This document shows positions 1-5,261 of a stretch of DNA of 11,334 bases, piece by piece. The stretch comes from Candidatus Anaerobutyricum stercoripullorum. GTDB taxonomy: Bacteria; Bacillota; Clostridia; Lachnospirales; Lachnospiraceae. Location: contig DXEQ01000193.1 of NCBI GenBank assembly GCA_019114885.1, positions 1 through 11,334 of the forward strand, in the 5' to 3' direction. The notes under the pieces were generated by a model, which was given only the letters and a program-made list of their open reading frames with translations, did no database searches and was not told the origin of the DNA. How positions within the stretch are numbered: position 1 is the first letter of the stretch; each line of letters begins with the position of its first letter. Made by a program: the position numbers and the translations under genes.

Positions 1-22
1 TTTCCATCCTTTTCGTGATCAT
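1..22 (-). CDS. Start of a gene cut by the left edge (possibly HPr-like phosphocarrier)
   Basis: Only the first seven codons are visible, reading MITKRME, and the rest lies outside the window. A perfect AGGAGGT at 28-34 stands 5 bases before the ATG, so a real translation start is well supported. The gene lies 112 bases after the whiA stop on the same strand and probably belongs to the murB-rapZ-whiA transcription unit. In Bacillus subtilis the gene after whiA is crh, an HPr paralogue, and in many Clostridia an HPr-family phosphocarrier follows whiA. An HPr-like protein, a target of the HprK encoded nearby, is therefore the best guess. That identity rests on gene order alone; seven residues cannot show it. 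Confidence 0.6.
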
Positions 23-27
23 TCTTT

Positions 28-34
28 ACCTCCT
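28..34 (-). promoter_or_regulatory. Strong ribosome binding site of the left-edge gene
   Basis: AGGAGGT on the minus strand, 5 bases before the ATG at 22. It is the best evidence that a gene begins at the window edge. Confidence 0.75.
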
Positions 35-109
35 ACTTTGTAAAAATATGCTGTCCAGTGGGCTCTGAAGAAGCCGCTTATGTCAGTACCTCTGTCACGG
101 GCGATACAA

Positions 110-136
110 AGCTTTCCACCATAAAAGTGAAAGGCT
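110..136 (-). other. Imperfect hairpin at the end of whiA
   Basis: On the minus strand, two 10-base arms (AGCCTTTCAC and GTGGAAAGCT) pair with one mismatch and one G-U pair around a 7-base loop. The hairpin overlaps the whiA stop codon. No real U-run follows, so a full intrinsic terminator is unlikely. It may be a partial attenuator, an mRNA end-stabilising element, or chance. Nothing else recognisable lies between here and the next ribosome binding site. Confidence 0.3.
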
Positions 137-1091
137 ATATCCGACCGCCCTCTCTTAATTGCTGCGCCAGCTGGCTCAGCTTTCTTAATCTATGATTCAC
201 ACCGGACTTACCCACGGGCGGCTGGAGCATTGCCCCAAGCTCCTTCAACGCCGCATCCGGCTCTTCCAGACGGGCGTAAGCCACATCCCGCAGATTCTCC
301 GGCAGTCTATCCAATCCGACAGTCTTCCTGATATATTCAATATCTTCTATCTGTTTGCGGGCCGCAGACACCGTCTTATTGATATTTGCCGCCTCGCAGT
401 TCACTCTCCGGTTCACGGAGTTGCGCACATCCTTTACGATACGTATATTCTCCAGCTTCATCATGGCGACATGCGCTTCCATGATGTTCAGAGCGTCCGA
501 AATCATCGAACCCTCCTTCAAATATACCACATAATATTTCTTGCGGAGCACGATCTTTGCCTCCAGCCCGAAAAACTGCATGAAGTCTTTGAGCTGTTCC
601 GCCTTCTGTTCATCCAGACAGGCGATCTCAAAATGATAATTCCTCTCCGGATCCGTCACGGAACCCGCCGCCAGAAACGCCCCCCGAAGAAAAGCTCTTC
701 TGCAGCACGTCCGCCGCAGGATGGGATTATCGATGAGATACTCCTCCTCGTCAATCTGGCCCCGGTTATTCATGAGACCGATCGTCTTTACCACCTGCAG
801 GACAGGCTCGGCTCCCTCCACCGATATGGTGAAAATATGGCTCTTCCTGCCGCTCTCATGTCTCGACACCACCACCTTCGGCTGAAAGCGAAACGCTTTT
901 TTAAGAAGCATATAAAACCGCTTCGCCACCGCTATGTTCTCCGTCTCCAGAAGAATAGCGTATCCCTCATCCGCTGCGCAGCGCACCGTTGCGCTGAAGC
1001 TGATGACGGCGGCAAGTTCCGCCACAACACAGTGGTTCTCATGTCCCGACAGATGAACCAGTTCTTCCTTCACATCTGAAGAAAATGACAT
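135..1091 (-). CDS. whiA: WhiA, sporulation/cell-division regulator
   Basis: This 318-residue protein has the usual length for WhiA. The family joins a degenerate LAGLIDADG homing-endonuclease-like domain to a C-terminal helix-turn-helix DNA-binding domain. It controls sporulation-linked septation in Streptomyces and affects cell division and chromosome segregation in Bacillus. The start MSFSSDVKEEL is the typical WhiA N-terminus. Residues about 130-160 (RRAFLRGAFLAAGS, then a FEIAC strand) match the LAGLIDADG core. Residues about 230-310, with NCEAANINKTVSAA and a KSGVNHRLRKL helix, match the C-terminal DNA-binding part. It begins 22 bases after the rapZ stop. Its nearest GAGG lies only about 2-3 bases from the ATG, so initiation may depend on coupling to rapZ translation. 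The family call is secure; the target genes here are unknown. Confidence 0.96.
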   Translation of the reverse strand: MSFSSDVKEELVHLSGHENHCVVAELAAVISFSATVRCAADEGYAILLETENIAVAKRFYMLLKKAFRFQPKVVVSRHESGRKSHIFTISVEGAEPVLQVVKTIGLMNNRGQIDEEEYLIDNPILRRTCCRRAFLRGAFLAAGSVTDPERNYHFEIACLDEQKAEQLKDFMQFFGLEAKIVLRKKYYVVYLKEGSMISDALNIMEAHVAMMKLENIRIVKDVRNSVNRRVNCEAANINKTVSAARKQIEDIEYIRKTVGLDRLPENLRDVAYARLEEPDAALKELGAMLQPPVGKSGVNHRLRKLSQLAQQLREGGRI

Positions 1092-1113
1092 ATCCTCTGC
1101 ATCCGCCCCCTTG

Positions 1114-1989
1114 CTATTTCTCTTTCCGGCGCTGATCAGCCGCGATATCCCGATGCTCCATGCGGACGCTGTACGGCAGCTTCCGGAGTCTCTGGTACGT
1201 GGCGTTCGTCATGGTGACAGAACGATGTCTGCCGCCCGTACATCCAATCCCCACCACCAGATGATTCTTCCCCTCATCCATATAGAGAGGAATCAGGAAC
1301 TTGAGCATATCTTCCAGCTTATCTAAGAATATATGTGCTTCCCGACATCCGAGAACATAATCCTGCACCTCTTTGTCATTGCCGGTCATCGCCCGCAGAT
1401 TCGGATCGTAATACGGATTCGGCAGAAAACGTACGTCAAAGACCAGATCCGCATCGGCAGGGATTCCGTACTTGAAGCCAAAGGAGAGAAGGGTAACAAT
1501 AAAGTTGCCGTAGTTCTCCTCCCCGACAAAGATCTTCTCCAGCTCCTGCCGCAGTTCCCGGGTGAGCAGCGAGGTCGTGTCGATCACATAATCCGCCTGC
1601 TTCCTGATGAAGGAAATGAGCTCCCGCTCCCGAAGGATACCGCTCTCCACCCGGCCCTCTCCGGCCAGCGGATGCGTCCTTCTGGTCTCCTTGTAACGCA
1701 TCACCAGGGTGGCGTCATCGGCGTCCAGAAACAGGATCTCGTGGCGGATTCCCAGCTCTTTCAGGACCTCCAGCTGTTCCGACAAGTCATCCAGACCGTC
1801 GCCGCTTCGGATATCCACTGTGACGGCAACCCGGTTCACATCGACCTTTCGGTCAAAGGCAATCTTCCCGAAATTGGGAAGAAGGGCCACCGGCAGATTA
1901 TCCACACAGAAAAATCCCATATCCTCCAGCATGTGCAGAGCCGTACTCTTTCCCGCCCCTGATATTCCGGAAACAATCACAAATCTCAC
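1114..1989 (-). CDS. rapZ: RapZ/YvcJ family nucleotide-binding protein
   Basis: This is a P-loop protein of 291 residues from the chosen start. In Escherichia coli RapZ binds glucosamine-6-phosphate and the GlmZ small RNA and directs RNase E; in Bacillus the homologue YvcJ binds and hydrolyses nucleotides and affects competence. The N-terminal Walker A motif is GISGAGKS (residues 8-15), followed by a VDIRSG strand, the RYKETRRTHPL segment and the C-terminal GCTGGRHRSV signature, which belongs to the ligand-binding domain. I chose the GTG at 1989 because RapZ proteins begin with an RFVIVSG-type strand and AGAGGTG stands 5 bases upstream. The open frame continues to an ATG at 2049 that overlaps the murB stop (ATGA), but it has little ribosome binding site and would add 20 non-conserved residues. 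The RNA-adapter role shown in E. coli should not be assumed in a Firmicute. Confidence 0.95.
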   Translation of the reverse strand: MRFVIVSGISGAGKSTALHMLEDMGFFCVDNLPVALLPNFGKIAFDRKVDVNRVAVTVDIRSGDGLDDLSEQLEVLKELGIRHEILFLDADDATLVMRYKETRRTHPLAGEGRVESGILRERELISFIRKQADYVIDTTSLLTRELRQELEKIFVGEENYGNFIVTLLSFGFKYGIPADADLVFDVRFLPNPYYDPNLRAMTGNDKEVQDYVLGCREAHIFLDKLEDMLKFLIPLYMDEGKNHLVVGIGCTGGRHRSVTMTNATYQRLRKLPYSVRMEHRDIAADQRRKEK

Positions 1990-1994
1990 ATCTT

Positions 1995-2001
1995 CACCTC
2001 T
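1995..2001 (-). promoter_or_regulatory. Ribosome binding site that fixes the rapZ GTG start
   Basis: AGAGGTG lies 5 bases before the GTG at 1989. It favours that start over the upstream ATG at 2049, which overlaps the murB stop codon. Confidence 0.6.
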
Positions 2002-2045
2002 GTATCTCTGAAGTCCCGCGGCATACTGTCCGCGGCAATCTTCTG

Positions 2046-2963
2046 TCATCTGTCAAATCCCAGCATGCGGACCTCCGGTTCCAGTTCCACTCCAAACTGG
2101 CTGCGCACCTTCTGCTGCACCTGTCTGATGAGGAACCGCACCTCCTCCGCTGTGGCGCCGCCCCGATTGATCACAAATCCGCTGTGCTTCTCGGAAACCT
2201 GCGCGCCGCCGACTGTATATCCTTTCAATCCGGCATCCTGAATCAGCTTGCCGGCAAAATAGCCTTCCGGACGCTTAAATGTGCTTCCGGCACTCGGATA
2301 TTCCAGAGGCTGTTTGTCTCTTCGCGCCCCTGCTAATTCATTCATTCTGTTTTTGATCTCTGCTGTATCCCCCCTTGAAAGACGAATATGTGCTGCCAAC
2401 ACAACGTAATTCTTTTCAAAAATAACACTGTGCCGATAGGACAGATCCAGTTCCTCCACCGGAAGTACAAGACGTTCCCCTTCCTGTGTCAGAACCTCCG
2501 CATCCAGGAGGATATCCTTCATCTCTCCTCCGTAAGCGCCGGCGTTCATGCACACCGCACCGCCCAGGGTGCCCGGTATGCCCGCCGCGAACTCCATACC
2601 CGCAAGGCCGTGCTCCAGCGCTGTCTTTGCGACCGTACTGAGCAGCGCGCCCGCCTGGGCATAGATGACGTCCCCCTCTACAGAAATGTCCTTAAGCATT
2701 CCTCCTGTATGGAGAATCATCCCACGAAAGCCCTCGTCCGATACGAGTAAATTGCTTCCATTACCCACAATAAAAAACGGAACCTTTTCCTGGCGCGCCA
2801 GATGAAGAGCATTCCAGAGCTCCTCTTCATTGGCCGGCTGCACAAAAAGATCTGCCGGTCCTCCGATCCGGAAGCTGGTATGCTTACTCATGGGTTCTCG
2901 TTCCAAAAGGGTTCCTGCTGTGAGCTGTTTTTTAAGTTTTTGACAGAATTGCTGTTGTATCAT
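2046..2963 (-). CDS. murB: MurB, UDP-N-acetylenolpyruvoylglucosamine reductase
   Basis: This 305-residue FAD enzyme reduces UDP-GlcNAc-enolpyruvate to UDP-MurNAc with NADPH, the second committed step of peptidoglycan precursor synthesis in the cytoplasm. The FAD-binding domain shows the RIGGPADLF stretch (32-40), VGNGSNLLVSDEGF (66-79) and the AAGIPGTLGGAVCMNAGAYGGE block (126-147). The substrate domain carries YRHSVIF (176-182), GSTFKRP with the probable catalytic serine (S227), and LEPEVR near the C-terminus with the conserved glutamate (E297). The short form and GSTFKRP context fit the Firmicute-type MurB. The start has AGGAG about 5 bases upstream. It opens a new transcription unit after a terminator and is followed by rapZ and whiA. 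Confidence 0.97.
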   Translation of the reverse strand: MIQQQFCQKLKKQLTAGTLLEREPMSKHTSFRIGGPADLFVQPANEEELWNALHLARQEKVPFFIVGNGSNLLVSDEGFRGMILHTGGMLKDISVEGDVIYAQAGALLSTVAKTALEHGLAGMEFAAGIPGTLGGAVCMNAGAYGGEMKDILLDAEVLTQEGERLVLPVEELDLSYRHSVIFEKNYVVLAAHIRLSRGDTAEIKNRMNELAGARRDKQPLEYPSAGSTFKRPEGYFAGKLIQDAGLKGYTVGGAQVSEKHSGFVINRGGATAEEVRFLIRQVQQKVRSQFGVELEPEVRMLGFDR

Positions 2964-3031
2964 GGTATCTCCTATTATTATAAATACATTTGGCAGCCTT
3001 CCCTGATGGAAGTCTATTCCGAGTCAGTTGA

Positions 3032-3048
3032 GGAAAATTATATTTTCC
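3032..3048. repeat. 17-bp inverted repeat over a TATAAT box
   Basis: Perfect 7-base arms GGAAAAT and ATTTTCC surround a 3-base spacer. Read on the minus strand, the centre contains TATAAT (3037-3042), a consensus -10 hexamer, although its matching -35 (ATAACT at 17 bases) is poor. An inverted repeat covering a -10 box could be an operator. This is inference. Confidence 0.4.
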
Positions 3049-3072
3049 ATACCATATGTAGTTATATACTAT

Positions 3073-3101
3073 ATCATACTCTAATTCCACTGGAAGTACA
3101 A
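3073..3101 (-). promoter_or_regulatory. Candidate sigma-A promoter for murB-rapZ-whiA
   Basis: The minus strand shows TTGTAC (3096-3101), a 17-base spacer and TATGAT (3073-3078), a 5/6 match to TATAAT; the -35 matches only 3/6. The spacer contains the short palindrome TTCCAGTGGAA. It lies just past the preceding terminator, where a promoter is needed. Confidence 0.4.
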
Positions 3102-3106
3102 TGTTT

Positions 3107-3147
3107 AAAAAACACAAAATAAAGGCAGACTTTGTGCCCGCCTTTAT
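3107..3147 (-). terminator. Intrinsic terminator after the glucokinase gene
   Basis: On the minus strand the arms ATAAAGGCGGGC and GTCTGCCTTTAT form a 12-bp stem (with two G-U pairs) around an ACAAA loop, followed by TTTGTGTTTTTT. It starts about 16 bases after the ROK gene stop. This is a typical Rho-independent terminator and separates hprK-glucokinase from murB. Confidence 0.88.
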
Positions 3148-3163
3148 ATAAATCGCCAAATAT

Positions 3164-4105
3164 TTATGCAGTCTCAATGATTAATTTTGCACAGCCATAA
3201 ATACCTGCATCATTTCCCAGGGTTGCAAGACCAAATTTTGTCTGTTTTTGTCCGCTGAACACGAAATTCTGAAAATGTCTCTCCACTGCCTCGGTGATGA
3301 TCTCTCCCGCTTTGGAGACGCCGCCGCCGATGACAAAGATATCCGGATCCGTCACACAGGAGATGAAGGAAAGTCCCCTGGCCAGCCGTCTGGCAAAATC
3401 CTCCAGCAGTCTGAGGGCAAACGCGTCCCCGAACCTGGCCGCATCCATCACATCCTTGGCTGTCAGAGTGTCCACCTTGCGAAGCACCGTGTCTTCGTCC
3501 GACTCCGCCAGCGCCTTCTTCGCCATCCTTACGATGCCGGTGGCGGATGCGTACTGCTCCAGACAACCCTTCTTGCCGCAGTTGCAGGTCTCCGTCTCAT
3601 GGGTGTTGATGGTCATATGTCCGATCTCGCCGCCGCAGCCGTGGGCGCCGGAGATCACCTTTCCATCCACGATGATACCGCCGCCGACGCCGGTACCCAG
3701 GGTGACCATGACCACATTTTCGTAACCCTTGCCGCCGCCCTGCCACATCTCGCCGAGGGCAGCCACATTGGCGTCGTTGCCCACGGCCGCCGGCATCCCG
3801 AGAGCGGCCTCGATCTCGTCTCTGACCTGCTTCCTGCCCCAGCCCAGATTGACACAGACATCCACGGAACCATCGGCGCGTACCGGACCCGGCACACCGA
3901 TGCCGATACCTGCAAAGTCTTCTTCCGACAGCGCCTTCTGTCCCATCATCTCCCGACAGGAAGCCGCCACATCTTTTAAAATATCAAACTCCGCGCCGGT
4001 CCTTGTGGGAATCTCCCACTTTTCCAGTAATTCTCCCTCTGTGGTGAACAGACCGAGCTTTACGGTAGTCCCTCCGATATCCGCTCCAAATGCATATTTT
4101 TTCAT
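3164..4105 (-). CDS. ROK-family glucokinase
   Basis: This 313-residue ROK sugar kinase most likely phosphorylates glucose to glucose-6-phosphate with ATP in the cytoplasm. The phosphate-binding ADIGGTTVKLGLF segment is at residues 8-20. GNDANVAALGE (109-119) holds the probable catalytic base D111. The GTGVGGGIIVDG loop (137-148), GEIGHM (159-164) and CNCGKKGCLEQ (174-184) follow; H163 with the cysteines C174, C176 and C181 forms the ROK zinc site. There is no N-terminal helix-turn-helix, so it is a kinase rather than a ROK repressor. AAGGAG stands about 7 bases before the start. It follows hprK by 90 bases and is closed by a strong terminator. Glucose is the likely substrate because Firmicute glucokinases look like this, but N-acetylmannosamine or another sugar cannot be excluded. 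Confidence 0.93.
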   Translation of the reverse strand: MKKYAFGADIGGTTVKLGLFTTEGELLEKWEIPTRTGAEFDILKDVAASCREMMGQKALSEEDFAGIGIGVPGPVRADGSVDVCVNLGWGRKQVRDEIEAALGMPAAVGNDANVAALGEMWQGGGKGYENVVMVTLGTGVGGGIIVDGKVISGAHGCGGEIGHMTINTHETETCNCGKKGCLEQYASATGIVRMAKKALAESDEDTVLRKVDTLTAKDVMDAARFGDAFALRLLEDFARRLARGLSFISCVTDPDIFVIGGGVSKAGEIITEAVERHFQNFVFSGQKQTKFGLATLGNDAGIYGCAKLIIETA

Positions 4106-4130
4106 TGTCTTTCTCCTTCTATCATCCAGC

Positions 4131-4144
4131 CGGCCTTCCGGCCG
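4131..4144 (-). other. Small G+C-rich hairpin between hprK and the glucokinase gene
   Basis: On the minus strand CGGCC and GGCCG arms close a GGAA (GNRA-type) tetraloop. There is no U-run, so it is not a terminator. It lies about 12 bases before the ribosome binding site of the glucokinase gene and could influence translation or mRNA processing. Confidence 0.3.
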
Positions 4145-4195
4145 TCAGTGCTCTCTCCTTCGCCGGCATGCTTCTTGCACAAGCCACACTCCCGG

Positions 4196-5137
4196 CTACT
4201 CCTGCCCGTCTTCCTGGCCCTTCTTCAGGCTGCCGGTCACACGGTTATAAAGCTCCTGCGCCGCGTTGTATCCCATCTTCTTCGCGCGGTAGTTGATGGC
4301 CGCCGACTCCACGATGACCGCCAGATTCCTGCCCGGACGGATTGGAATCGAATAACATACCACCTTGTTGCCGAGAAACTCGATATATTCCTCATCCAGT
4401 CCAAGACGGTCGTAATTGGCCTCCCGGTTCCAGTCTTCCAGCCGGATGACCATGTCAATGGAAGAATTGAGCATGACGCTCTCCACACCGAACAGGCTCT
4501 TGACATCCACGATGCCGATACCCCGCAGCTCAATAAAATGTCTCGTGATATCCGGGGAAGTTCCGATCAGCGTATCGTTGCTGACCTTGCGGATCTCCAC
4601 CACGTCGTCGGACACAAGACGATGGCCCCTGCGGATCAGCTCCAGAGCCGCCTCGCTCTTTCCGATGCCGCTCTCACCCATGATCAGCACGCCCTCGCCG
4701 TACACATCCACCAGCACGCCATGGATTGAAATCCGCGGCGCCAGCTGCTCGCTGAGCCACCGCACAGCGCTGGCGATAAAGTCTGAGGTCGTCATGGTGG
4801 TGACAAGAATCGGCACGCCGGCGCGCTCCGCCACATCCAGCATGGTATCGCTCGGCTCCAGTCCCCGGCAGAACACAATGCACGGAATCTTGCTCTCAAA
4901 GATCTTCTCATAGATCGGGAGCATATGCTCCACATCAAACTGCTCCAGATAAGCGTACTCCACCTTGCCGATCACCTGAATACGCTCGGAATCAAAATGC
5001 TCAAAAAATCCGGCCAGCTGCAGCGCGATCCGGTTCACGCCGGACTGGTTGACGTTGATGCTGTCGGTGTCGATATCCGGCAGAAGATTTTTGAGCTCCA
5101 TTTTCTCAATAATCTGTGTCAATGTTACCTTGTACAT
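4196..5137 (-). CDS. hprK: HPr kinase/phosphorylase
   Basis: This 313-residue bifunctional enzyme phosphorylates and dephosphorylates a serine (Ser46) of HPr, the key signal for carbon catabolite repression through CcpA in Firmicutes. The N-terminal domain (to about residue 130) is followed by the P-loop catalytic domain: SIHGVLVDVYGEGV with H139, Walker A GESGIGKS (154-161), the SDD acidic pair (176-178), the HprK signature ELRGIGIVDV (203-212) and IPIRPGRNLA (264-273). MYKVTLTQIIEKM is the usual HprK start and AAAGGAG stands 7 bases upstream. The frame stays open to another ATG at 5185, also preceded by an AGGAAGG-like run, but the 16 extra residues are not typical of the family. It lies 108 bases after uvrC and upstream of a glucokinase, in keeping with a sugar-signalling role. 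Confidence 0.97.
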   Translation of the reverse strand: MYKVTLTQIIEKMELKNLLPDIDTDSINVNQSGVNRIALQLAGFFEHFDSERIQVIGKVEYAYLEQFDVEHMLPIYEKIFESKIPCIVFCRGLEPSDTMLDVAERAGVPILVTTMTTSDFIASAVRWLSEQLAPRISIHGVLVDVYGEGVLIMGESGIGKSEAALELIRRGHRLVSDDVVEIRKVSNDTLIGTSPDITRHFIELRGIGIVDVKSLFGVESVMLNSSIDMVIRLEDWNREANYDRLGLDEEYIEFLGNKVVCYSIPIRPGRNLAVIVESAAINYRAKKMGYNAAQELYNRVTGSLKKGQEDGQE

Positions 5138-5143
5138 CGCAAT

Positions 5144-5150
5144 CTCCTTT
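5144..5150 (-). promoter_or_regulatory. Ribosome binding site that fixes the hprK start
   Basis: AAAGGAG precedes the ATG at 5137 with good spacing and agrees with the conserved N-terminus. It is preferred over the in-frame ATG at 5185. Confidence 0.6.
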
Positions 5151-5225
5151 ATAGTAATGAATGTCTGAGCAGACTCTGAATGCATGTCCCTTCCTGTCAG
5201 CGCGAAACCATGCCTTCAGATCCTT

Positions 5226-5241
5226 TGGTATCATGATACCA
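5226..5241. repeat. 16-bp perfect palindrome between uvrC and hprK
   Basis: TGGTATCATGATACCA reads the same on both strands. It lies just downstream of the uvrC stop and covers the -10 box of the candidate hprK promoter. No U-run follows on the minus strand, so it is not a terminator. An operator is possible. Confidence 0.55.
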
Positions 5242-5261
5242 CAGTCTATTCTTTTTTTACA
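5233..5261 (-). promoter_or_regulatory. Candidate promoter for hprK-glucokinase
   Basis: The minus strand reads TGTAAA (5256-5261, 3/6 match to TTGACA), a 17-base spacer and TATCAT (5233-5238, 5/6 match), with a TG extended -10 (TGGTATCAT). The -35 lies in the last codons of uvrC. The same TGTGGTATCAT string forms the -10 region before rpe, which supports the call. Confidence 0.42.

Larger units (their letters stand above)
2964..3106 (-). promoter_or_regulatory. A+T-rich control region upstream of murB
   Basis: These bases between the glucokinase terminator and murB contain no gene but are much richer in A+T than the coding DNA around them. They hold two candidate promoters and several GGAA/TTCC inverted repeats, listed separately. 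This is the likely control point for murB-rapZ-whiA and the left-edge gene. Confidence 0.5.

Noticed and set aside
2932..3177. An 81-codon minus-strand open frame between the glucokinase gene and murB.
   Set aside because: It spans the intrinsic terminator and the murB promoter region and has no ribosome binding site.
4131..4144. The G+C-rich hairpin between hprK and the glucokinase gene as a terminator.
   Set aside because: The stem has only five pairs and no U-run follows on either strand.
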